From: Acidovorax sp. RAC01
Lineage (GTDB): Bacteria > Pseudomonadota > Gammaproteobacteria > Burkholderiales > Burkholderiaceae_C
Direction of reading: 5' to 3'
DNA: 64,000 nucleotides
Assembly: GCF_001714725.1 (NCBI RefSeq)
Contig: NZ_CP016447.1
Coordinates: 2,309,001 to 2,373,000, forward strand
Positions 1-6,648 of this stretch are shown piece by piece. The notes beneath the pieces are model-generated. The model had not been told where the DNA came from and ran no database searches. It worked only from the letters and a program-made list of their open reading frames with translations. Both the position numbers and the translations under genes were made by a program. Position 1 is the first letter of the stretch, and each line of letters begins with the position of its first letter.

Positions 1-546
1 ATCGGCATGCACAGCAGCGACACCGGCTTGATCTACTTTGACGAGGTGCGCGTACCGCAGCGCTACCGCATCGGAGCCGAAGGCCAGGGCTTTATCTACC
101 AGATGCAGCAGTTCCAGGAGGAGCGCCTGTGGTGCGCCGCCAGCACGCTCGAATCGCTGAACCATTGCATCCAGTGGACCATCGACTACGCGCAGGAGCG
201 CAAGTTGTTTGGCAGCACGCTGTCCGACCAGCAGTGGGTGCAGTTCAAGCTGGCCGAACTCAAGACCGAGGTGGAAGCCCTGCGCGCACTCACCTACCGC
301 GCCTGCGACCTGTATGTGAACGGGCAGGACGTGCTGGAGCTGGCCAGCATGGCCAAGCTCAAGGCCGGCCGCCTGAACCGTGAGGTGCCCGACACCTGCC
401 TGCAGTTCTGGGGCGGCATGGGCTTCACGCTGGAGAACAAGGTCTCGCGCATGTACCGCGACGGGCGGCTGGCGTCGATTGGCGGCGGTGCGGACGAAGT
501 GATGCTGGGCATCCTCGCCAAGCTCATGGGCATCGCCAAGAGATGA
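1..546 (+). CDS. Acyl-CoA dehydrogenase, C-terminal part (citronellyl-CoA dehydrogenase/AtuD-like)
   Basis: The gene is cut by the left edge; the frame is open from base 1 and ends at TGA 544-546, leaving about 181 residues. This is the C-terminal half of a flavin acyl-CoA dehydrogenase: the beta-domain end (YFDEVRVP), then the helical domain that closes the FAD and acyl-CoA pocket, with the family signature CLQFWGGMGFTLENKVSRMY. The usual EGT tripeptide near the C-terminus is replaced by IGGGADEVML, as in dehydrogenases whose catalytic Glu lies elsewhere (isovaleryl-, long-chain and citronellyl-CoA types). The next genes are an enoyl-CoA hydratase and a carboxylase alpha subunit, which is the atuD-atuE-atuF order. 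Oxidation of a branched acyl-CoA is therefore likely; the exact substrate is inferred. Confidence 0.9.
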   Translation: MGMHSSDTGLIYFDEVRVPQRYRIGAEGQGFIYQMQQFQEERLWCAASTLESLNHCIQWTIDYAQERKLFGSTLSDQQWVQFKLAELKTEVEALRALTYRACDLYVNGQDVLELASMAKLKAGRLNREVPDTCLQFWGGMGFTLENKVSRMYRDGRLASIGGGADEVMLGILAKLMGIAKR

Positions 547-552
547 GCAACA

Positions 553-650
553 CCCCCCTGAGCGACTTCGTCGCTTCCCCCCGCTCTCGCATTGCTGCGC
601 AATGCGGGCAGGGGGACGCAGCCCTCGCTGCGGTGCGGCCCTTGCTCGGC
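553..650 (+). repeat. Family B 3'-end repeat, copy 1
   Basis: GC-rich repeat starting CCCCCCTGAGCGAC 6 nt after the stop of the preceding dehydrogenase and ending GCGGCCCTTGCTCGGC. It shares the same start, a central CCCCC/GGGGGAC pairing and the same end with copies at 22843, 33129, 49145 (minus), 51684 (minus) and 55375. It carries an extra internal hairpin, GCATTGCTGCGCAATGC. It may act as an RNA 3'-end structure, but that is inference. Confidence 0.7.
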
Positions 651-717
651 TGCCCTGGCACTGGGCTGCGCCAGTTTCGTATGCCGTGCGTAGCGCGCAG
701 CACGGTGGAGACCTGAC

Positions 718-1521
718 ATGCCTTTACAGATAACCCGCGCGCCGCTGGCCAGCGGCAGCGTGGAAACCTGGACGCTCAACGACCCTGCCAGCCGCAATGC
801 GCTGTCGGAGGCCATGGTGGATGCCCTGCTGACTGCGTGTGAGCGCGCTGCGACCGATGCCGACCTGCGCGGTGTGGTGCTGCGCGGTGCCGGTGGGCAC
901 TTCTGCGCGGGGGGCAGCCTGGGCGGCTTTGCCAAGACCATTGGACAGCCCCTGGCCGCCGGCGAGGCTGACCCGCTGGTGCCATTGAACCGCCGCTTTG
1001 GTGCGTTGCTGCAGGCCCTGTGTGCACTGCCGCAGTGGTTCATCGTGGCGGTGGAGGGCGCCGCGATGGGCGGTGGTTTTGGCCTGGTGTGCTGTGCTGA
1101 CCATGTGCTGGCCCACACCGGCGCGCAGTTCGGCACGCCCGAGGTCACGCTGGGCATCGTGCCCGCGCAGATCGCTCCGTTCGTGGTGCGGCGCTTGGGC
1201 CCAGCAGCGGCACGGCGTTGTTTGCTGACGGGCGAGCGGTGGGACGCTGCTGCAGCACTGCGCTTGGGCCTGTTCGATGACGTGGTGGAGGGCGACATGG
1301 ATGGCGCGGTGCAGGCCGCTATCGCCCGCCATGCCGCAGCCGCACCGCAGGCCGTTGCCGCGACCAAGCGCCTGTTGCTGGCCCAGCCCGAAATGCCGCT
1401 GCCCGCGCTGCTGCACGATGCGGCCCTCGCTTTTGCACGAGCGCTGCGCGGGCCTGAGGCGCAGCAAGGGCTGGCTGCATTTGCCGCGCGCAAGGCACCG
1501 CCGTGGAGTGCACAGCCATGA
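718..1521 (+). CDS. Enoyl-CoA hydratase/isomerase family protein (AtuE-like)
   Basis: A 267-residue crotonase-fold protein, the usual length for the family. The first oxyanion-hole loop reads HFCAGGSLGGF near residue 61 and the second AAMGGGFGL near 116; PEVTLGIVP near 141 carries the conserved Glu142. The other catalytic Glu of classical hydratases (GGGxE) is replaced by Gly122, a pattern seen in hydratases acting on glutaconyl-type CoA esters. It starts 171 bp after the previous gene, beyond a family B repeat, and overlaps the next gene by an ATGA. Together with the downstream biotin carboxylase it would hydrate a carboxylated enoyl-CoA such as isohexenylglutaconyl- or methylglutaconyl-CoA. 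That substrate assignment is inference from gene order. Confidence 0.88.
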   Translation: MPLQITRAPLASGSVETWTLNDPASRNALSEAMVDALLTACERAATDADLRGVVLRGAGGHFCAGGSLGGFAKTIGQPLAAGEADPLVPLNRRFGALLQALCALPQWFIVAVEGAAMGGGFGLVCCADHVLAHTGAQFGTPEVTLGIVPAQIAPFVVRRLGPAAARRCLLTGERWDAAAALRLGLFDDVVEGDMDGAVQAAIARHAAAAPQAVAATKRLLLAQPEMPLPALLHDAALAFARALRGPEAQQGLAAFAARKAPPWSAQP

Positions 1522-3452
1522 AAAGAATCCTGATTGCCAACAGATCCGAGATCGCCCGCCGCATCATCCACACCGCCCACCGCATGGGCATCGAAACCGT
1601 CGCGCTTTATTCCGACCCCGATGCCAAAGCCCTGCACGTGCGCGAGGCCACCCAGGCCGTGGCCCTGGGCGGCGCATCCAGCGCCGACACCTATCTGCGC
1701 ACCGACAAGCTGCTCGCCGCCGCCCGTGCCACCGGCGCAGATGCCGTGCACCCCGGCTATGGCTTCCTCAGCGAGAACGCTGACTTCGCCCAGGCCGTGG
1801 TCGATGCGGGCCTGACCTGGATCGGCCCGCCGCCCGGCGCCATCCGCGCGCTGGGCAGCAAGGCTGGGGCCAAGGCGTTGGCCCAGTCGCAGGACGTGCC
1901 CTGCCTGCCCGGCTATGCGGGCGACGACCAGAGCGACGAGCGCTTTGCCGCCGAGGCAGCGCGCATCGGCACGCCCCTCATGGTCAAGGCCGTGGCAGGT
2001 GGGGGAGGGCGTGGCATGCGCCTGGTCACCGACCTGGCGCAGTTGCCCGCCGCATTGGCCAGCGCACGGTCGGAGGCGCTGGTGGGTTTTGGCTGTAGCG
2101 ACCTGCTCATCGAACGCGCACTGCTGCAGCCGCGCCATGTGGAGGTGCAGATCTTTGCCGACGCTCACGGCGCGTGCATCCACCTGGGCGAGCGCGATTG
2201 CTCGGTACAGCGCCGCCACCAGAAGATCATCGAAGAGTCCCCCAGCCCCGCCGTGGACGCAGCGCTGCGCGAGCGCATGGGCGCCTGCGCCGTGGCGCTG
2301 GCACAGGCCGCTGGCTATGTGGGCGCGGGCACGGTGGAATTCCTTCTGGACGGGGCTGAATTCTTCTTGATGGAGATGAACACCCGCCTGCAGGTGGAGC
2401 ACCCGGTGACCGAAGCGCTCACGGGGCTGGACCTGGTGGAGTGGCAGATCCGCGTGGCGCGGGGCGAGCCGCTGCCGCTCACGCAAGATCAGGTGCATCT
2501 GCAAGGCCACGCCATCGAGGTGCGCCTGTGCGCCGAAGACGCGCACTTCCGCCCCCATACCGGTCGTGTACTGCAGTTCAGCGCACCACCGGCCACCGCG
2601 TTTGAACGGGCTGCGCCGGGCGCGCTGCGCTTTGACCATGCGCTGGAGGAGGGGGCTGAGGTCACGCCTCACTACGACGCCATGCTGGGCAAGCTCATCG
2701 TGCACGCGCCCACGCGGGCCGAGGCCGTCGCCGCGCTGGTGCGTGCGCTGCAGGGCACCCGCGTGCTGGGCTTGCCCACCAACCGCGCGTTTCTGGCCGC
2801 GTGCCTGCAGCATCCCGTGTTTGCAGGCGGGCAGGCGCTCGTGCCGTTTCTTGCAGAGCACGTAGCAACCTTGCAGGATTCGCTATCAAAACAAGAGCGA
2901 TTGGCGCTTATCCAGCCTGCCATGGAGGCCATTTTTGCTTCGAATCCGGCACCAAACCTGCCGTGTGCACTGAGCCGCCCGCTGCGCCTGCGCCACCAGG
3001 GGCAGGTGCATGCGCTGGCCGTGCGTGAGCTGGGCGGTGGGCGGCTGCAGGTGGAGCAGGCCGAGGCCGAGCCCATGACGCTGCAACTGCCCCAGCAGGG
3101 CGTGCACTGCGTTGCCGTGGGGCCGCTGTGCTGGCACTGGCAAGTGGGCGGTGTCGATGGCTGGGTGGAAGACGCATCGTGGGAGCCCGCTGCGCGCGCG
3201 GGTGCGGCGGGCGGTGTGACGGAGTTGCGCGCCCCCTTCAACGGCAAGGTGGTTGCGCTGCCTGTGGCCGCAGGCCAGGCGCTGGCGGCGGGCGACACCG
3301 TGGTGGTCATCGAATCCATGAAGCTCGAACACAGCCTGGCCAGCCCCGCAGCCGTCACGGTGGCCGAGCTGCTGGTGGCTCCCGGCCAGCAGGTGTCGCC
3401 CGGCCAGGTGCTGGCCCGCTTTGCACCCGCCACGCAAGGAGCGCCCGCATGA
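1518..3452 (+). CDS. Acyl-CoA carboxylase alpha subunit (biotin carboxylase + BCCP; AtuF/LiuD-like)
   Basis: A 644-residue protein with an N-terminal biotin carboxylase (ILIANRSEIARRI near the start, ATP-grasp glycine loop VAGGGGRGMR, EMNTRLQVEHPVTE) and a C-terminal biotinyl domain with the lysine in VVIESMKLEHS. The usual biotin tetrapeptide context EAMKM is here ESMKL. It carboxylates biotin with ATP and bicarbonate; the carboxyltransferase (beta) subunit is not in the window and is expected upstream. The start is set by the ATGA overlap with the hydratase; a start five codons upstream is less likely. Length and position fit geranyl-CoA or methylcrotonyl-CoA carboxylase alpha. A family A repeat lies inside the frame at 2882-2941 and encodes an extra linker segment near residue 455-475. 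Confidence 0.9.
   Translation: MKRILIANRSEIARRIIHTAHRMGIETVALYSDPDAKALHVREATQAVALGGASSADTYLRTDKLLAAARATGADAVHPGYGFLSENADFAQAVVDAGLTWIGPPPGAIRALGSKAGAKALAQSQDVPCLPGYAGDDQSDERFAAEAARIGTPLMVKAVAGGGGRGMRLVTDLAQLPAALASARSEALVGFGCSDLLIERALLQPRHVEVQIFADAHGACIHLGERDCSVQRRHQKIIEESPSPAVDAALRERMGACAVALAQAAGYVGAGTVEFLLDGAEFFLMEMNTRLQVEHPVTEALTGLDLVEWQIRVARGEPLPLTQDQVHLQGHAIEVRLCAEDAHFRPHTGRVLQFSAPPATAFERAAPGALRFDHALEEGAEVTPHYDAMLGKLIVHAPTRAEAVAALVRALQGTRVLGLPTNRAFLAACLQHPVFAGGQALVPFLAEHVATLQDSLSKQERLALIQPAMEAIFASNPAPNLPCALSRPLRLRHQGQVHALAVRELGGGRLQVEQAEAEPMTLQLPQQGVHCVAVGPLCWHWQVGGVDGWVEDASWEPAARAGAAGGVTELRAPFNGKVVALPVAAGQALAAGDTVVVIESMKLEHSLASPAAVTVAELLVAPGQQVSPGQVLARFAPATQGAPA
2882..2941 (-). repeat. 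Family A dispersed repeat inside the carboxylase gene
   Basis: Read on the minus strand this is GAAGCAAAAATGGCCTCC ... TTTTGATAGC. It matches the pattern of the intergenic copy at 19011-19075 (GAGCCAAAATGGCC ... AATAGC). The reading frame stays open through it, adding a segment around SLSKQERLALIQPAMEAIF between the carboxylase and biotinyl regions. Confidence 0.65.
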
Positions 3453-4621
3453 CCGCCATGTCCGATGCAAGTTCTGTGAGCGACGAAGACCGCACCGCGC
3501 TCACCGACACCGTCACCCGCTTTGCCCGTACCGAGATCGCGCCGCATGTGGACGCGTGGGATGCCGCCGGTGAATTCCCCCGCAGCCTGTACCGCCGCGC
3601 GGCCGACCTGGGCCTGCTGGGCCTGGGCTACCCCGAGCAGTACGGCGGCACACCCGCCAGCTACGCCTTGCGCCTGCCGCTGTGGCGCGCGCTCAGCCGC
3701 CACGGCGCCAGTGGTGGTGTGCTGGCCAGCCTGCTGTCGCACAACATTGGGCTGCCGCCCGTGCTGGCACATGGCAGCGACGCTGTGCGCGCCGAGGTCA
3801 TCCCGCCCGTGCTGACGGGCGAGCAAATCGCTGCGCTGGCGATCACCGAGCCCGGCGGCGGGTCGGACGTGGCCCAGCTCAAGGCCACCGCGCGGCGCGA
3901 GGGCGACGACTACATCGTCAACGGCGAAAAGGTGTTCATCACCTCCGGCATGCGTGCGGACTGGATCACCGTGGCTGTGCGCACTGGTGAGCCAGGCAGC
4001 AAGGGCAGCGGCGGCATCTCCATGCTGCTCATCCCCGGCCACAGTTCAGGCCTCTCGCGCAGCAGGCTCGACAAGATGGGTTGGCTCTGCTCCGACACCG
4101 CCCACCTGCGCTTTGACAACGTGCGCGTGCCCGCCCGCTACCTGCTGGGCGAAGAGGGCGCGGGCTTTCGCATCATCATGGCCAACTTCAACGGCGAGCG
4201 CTTCGGCCTGGCTGCATCGGCCCTGGGCTTCGCCGAAGCCTGCTACGACGAGGCCCTGGCCTGGGCGCGCCAGCGCAAGACCTTTGGCGCCGCGCTGGTG
4301 GAGCACCAGGTCATCCGCCACAAGCTGGTGGACATGCAGATGCGCATCCAGTCCACCGCCGCGTGGTGCGAGTCCGTGGCGGCGCAGGCCGACGCGAGCC
4401 GCACCGGCCCCGAGTGGGTCGCCAATGTCTGCATGCTGAAGAACCACGCTACCCAGACCATGCAGTTCTGCGCCGACCAGGCCGTGCAGATCCTGGGCGG
4501 CATGGGCTTCATGCGCGGCCCGGTCAGCGAGCGCATCTACCGCGAGGTCAAGGTCATGATGATCGGCGGCGGTGCGGAAGAAATCATGAAAGACCTGGCT
4601 GCAAAGCAGCTCGGTATTTGA
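3449..4621 (+). CDS. Acyl-CoA dehydrogenase family protein
   Basis: A 390-residue full-length FAD acyl-CoA dehydrogenase. Signatures include ALAITEPGGGSDVAQLKA near residue 127 (flavin and substrate site) and the C-terminal block QILGGMGFMRGPVSERIYRE. The position that is Glu in EGT-type enzymes reads MIGGGAEEIM, so the base is probably in another helix, as in isovaleryl- or long-chain-type enzymes. The start is fixed by an ATGA overlap with the carboxylase stop. The gene is in the same operon as the carboxylase and ends 14 nt before the beta-keto acid cleavage enzyme. It is the second dehydrogenase of the cluster and may act on a later intermediate; its exact substrate cannot be read from sequence. 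Confidence 0.9.
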   Translation: MTAMSDASSVSDEDRTALTDTVTRFARTEIAPHVDAWDAAGEFPRSLYRRAADLGLLGLGYPEQYGGTPASYALRLPLWRALSRHGASGGVLASLLSHNIGLPPVLAHGSDAVRAEVIPPVLTGEQIAALAITEPGGGSDVAQLKATARREGDDYIVNGEKVFITSGMRADWITVAVRTGEPGSKGSGGISMLLIPGHSSGLSRSRLDKMGWLCSDTAHLRFDNVRVPARYLLGEEGAGFRIIMANFNGERFGLAASALGFAEACYDEALAWARQRKTFGAALVEHQVIRHKLVDMQMRIQSTAAWCESVAAQADASRTGPEWVANVCMLKNHATQTMQFCADQAVQILGGMGFMRGPVSERIYREVKVMMIGGGAEEIMKDLAAKQLGI

Positions 4622-4635
4622 AGGAAAAAAGCACC

Positions 4636-5517
4636 ATGCACAGCACCGACCACAGCCACAAAGCCATCATCACCTGCGCCATCACCGGCGTGCTGACGGA
4701 CCCCGGCCAGCATCACGTCCCCGTCACACCCGAGCAATTGGCAAAAGAAGCCCGCCGCGCCTACGACGCTGGCGCCGCCGTGGTCCACGTGCACTTTCGC
4801 AACCAGGAGCCCGGCAAGGGCCACCTGCCCAGCTGGGACCCGCAGGTGGCGCGCGACTGTGTGCAAGCCATGCGCGAGGCCTGCCCGGGTTTGATCATCA
4901 ACCAGACCACCGGCGTGGTGGGCCCCCACTACCAGGGCCCGCTGGATTGCCTGCGCGCCACCCGCCCCGAGATGGCCGCGTGCAACGCCGGCTCGCTCAA
5001 CTACCTGAAGGTGCGCAGCAACGGCACCTGGGCCTGGCCGCCCATGCTGTTCGACAACCAGCCCGCCAAGGTCAAGGACTTCATCGACGTGATGCTGGAG
5101 ACCGGAACGCTGCCCGAGTTCGAATGCTTCGACGTGGGCATCGTGCGCTGCGTGGAGATGTATGTGCAGACCGGCATGTACACCGAGCGCCTGCCCGAAT
5201 ACAACTTTGTGATGGGCGTTGAGTCCGGCATGCCCGCCGACCCGGACCTGCTGCCCATCCTGCTCAAGCTGAAAATCAAGGACGCCCCCTGGCAAGCCAC
5301 CGTCATCGGCCGCAGCGAGATCTGGCCCGTGCACCAGCGCGTGGCCGAACTGGGCGGGCATTTGCGCACGGGGCTGGAGGACACGTTCTATCTGCCGGAT
5401 GGGACGAAGGCGGCGTCCAACGGGCCGTTGATTGAGAAACTGGCGGAGTACGCGCGCAACGCGGGCCGGGAGGTGGCTTCGCCGCAGGAGGCGCGGGGGA
5501 TGTTGGGGTTGAGGTAG
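4636..5517 (+). CDS. Beta-keto acid cleavage enzyme (BKACE, DUF849; 3-keto-5-aminohexanoate cleavage family)
   Basis: A 293-residue TIM-barrel metalloenzyme. The N-terminal ITCAITG and the zinc-ligand motif VVHVHFRN near residue 49-56 are family hallmarks, as are INQTTGVVG and the downstream FECFDVGIV. Family members condense a beta-keto acid with acetyl-CoA to give acetoacetate and a new acyl-CoA; Kce of lysine fermentation is the founding case. A ribosome site AAGGAAAAAA precedes the start. It is the last gene of the acyl-CoA cluster, with only 14 nt from the previous stop, so its substrate is probably a keto acid produced by that pathway. No HMG-CoA lyase is seen nearby. Confidence 0.87.
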   Translation: MHSTDHSHKAIITCAITGVLTDPGQHHVPVTPEQLAKEARRAYDAGAAVVHVHFRNQEPGKGHLPSWDPQVARDCVQAMREACPGLIINQTTGVVGPHYQGPLDCLRATRPEMAACNAGSLNYLKVRSNGTWAWPPMLFDNQPAKVKDFIDVMLETGTLPEFECFDVGIVRCVEMYVQTGMYTERLPEYNFVMGVESGMPADPDLLPILLKLKIKDAPWQATVIGRSEIWPVHQRVAELGGHLRTGLEDTFYLPDGTKAASNGPLIEKLAEYARNAGREVASPQEARGMLGLR

Positions 5518-5531
5518 GTCAATACGCCAGT

Positions 5532-5554
5532 AAAAAACCCGCCGACGGCGGGTT
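5532..5554 (-). terminator. Intrinsic terminator of the SDH-family gene
   Basis: The stem AACCCGCC/GGCGGGTT (5536-5543 and 5547-5554) has a 3-nt loop. On the minus strand it is followed by a run of T from the A-tract at 5532-5537. It lies between the convergent BKACE gene and SDH-family gene. Confidence 0.75.
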
Positions 5555-5597
5555 AGAGCTGGTTTGCAATTAGGTCAAAAGAGCTTGCCTCAAGCGT

Positions 5598-6539
5598 TCA
5601 GGCATGCCCTGAGGTACTAGTGCCGGAGGAGGCGGTTGAATTGGCCGTTGAGGGATTGACGTCTTGGCTACTTCCGCTGACCTCCGGCTCGCCTGACGTA
5701 GAGCCTGTTCCAACGCCGGTGGGGTTCTGGTTTGCGACATGACCATCTCCATCAATAACAAAATCGACCTTAAATCTACGAATCTCAGGGATAGACAACC
5801 CGATTTTGGGCATCATCTCCTGCAGAAGGGCCTCACTAAACACAGATAGTAAGCCTTCTGGCTTATGTACAGCGGTGAAAATTGACTTGGCTTCACGTCG
5901 GTCAATAACGAATTCATGAGACGGATACGAGGTAACGAGGCGTTGCAACCCTTCCGCTCGCAGGTTGTTTGATTGCTCGTTCAACCGCTGCCCGTATGCA
6001 TAAGCAATCTCCATTGCTCGTTGCATTTCGGCAAGCTTCATTGGATCGATCTGCTCAAAGATCGGCTCAAAAATTCCGGTCGTCAATTTGGAGGCGATGT
6101 CTGAAGCTACTCTGGTAGACAAACGCATTTCTTGAGTCAGCTCGTGAAGATATGTTCTGAACCCCTCCATAGCTTGGGTGCGAAGATACGTAACCGCCTG
6201 AAGAATGTCCAAGCCAGAGTTACGCCCAACAACTTCGTCATTTTTCTTCACTTGGATGTCAAGAGGACCAAGTTCTGATTTGTCCCCAAGAAACAAGCGC
6301 GATGCTCCGACGAGCATCAAAGTCCCAGCGCTCTTGCAATATCTGGGCACTAGTGCGTCAAACGATCCGTAGTGATGTTGAAGCGCACGCGCGATTCTGA
6401 ATCCTGCATGGGGGTCTCCGCCTGGAGTTGCCAAGACCAACAGAGCTTTCTCGCACTCCCTCCCGGTCAATGCTGCACAAATTCCGTCATAGCCTGCAGT
6501 AGAAACCATGCCAGAGTACATGTACACGTCTGTAGCCAT
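5598..6539 (-). CDS. SDH family Clp-fold serine proteinase
   Basis: A 313-residue protein of the serine dehydrogenase proteinase/SppA-ClpP-like fold. LLVLATPGGDPHAGFRIARA (residues 33-52) forms the oxyanion-hole strand, and PRYCKSAGTLMLVGA (65-79) holds the probable nucleophile Ser70. SELGPLDIQ (88-96) and YPSHEFVI (205-212) also fit the family. The last ~45 residues are a low-complexity Ser/Thr/Gly tail. There is no signal peptide or membrane segment, so it is probably cytosolic. Codon use is clearly more AT-rich than in the neighbours (about half GC by eye), and the gene sits alone between two catabolic operons, both suggesting horizontal acquisition. A purine-rich ribosome site (AAGGGGGGATAG) precedes the ATG. 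The biological role is unknown. Confidence 0.85.
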   Translation of the reverse strand: MATDVYMYSGMVSTAGYDGICAALTGRECEKALLVLATPGGDPHAGFRIARALQHHYGSFDALVPRYCKSAGTLMLVGASRLFLGDKSELGPLDIQVKKNDEVVGRNSGLDILQAVTYLRTQAMEGFRTYLHELTQEMRLSTRVASDIASKLTTGIFEPIFEQIDPMKLAEMQRAMEIAYAYGQRLNEQSNNLRAEGLQRLVTSYPSHEFVIDRREAKSIFTAVHKPEGLLSVFSEALLQEMMPKIGLSIPEIRRFKVDFVIDGDGHVANQNPTGVGTGSTSGEPEVSGSSQDVNPSTANSTASSGTSTSGHA

Positions 6540-6648
6540 CGCTATCCCCCCTTGTCTTCATGTGATGCTACATCGTTTGTCATGAGGGCCTCTCGGGGAT
6601 GTCACCCGTACAAGCTGAAGCCTGATCTAAGTTCAATCCTGGATCTAT

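Noticed and set aside
294..2861. An 855-codon open frame on the minus strand opposite the hydratase and carboxylase genes
   Set aside because: It is the antisense shadow of strongly coding, high-GC genes; its translation is Arg/Gly/Ala/His-rich with no family motif and no ribosome site.
2672..4042. A 456-codon minus-strand frame opposite the carboxylase/dehydrogenase junction
   Set aside because: It overlaps two clear plus-strand genes and has a low-complexity, shadow-type composition.
5598..6539. SDH-family proteinase as a phage prohead protease
   Set aside because: No capsid, portal or terminase genes are near, and the SDH-type motifs fit better than phage S49 proteases.
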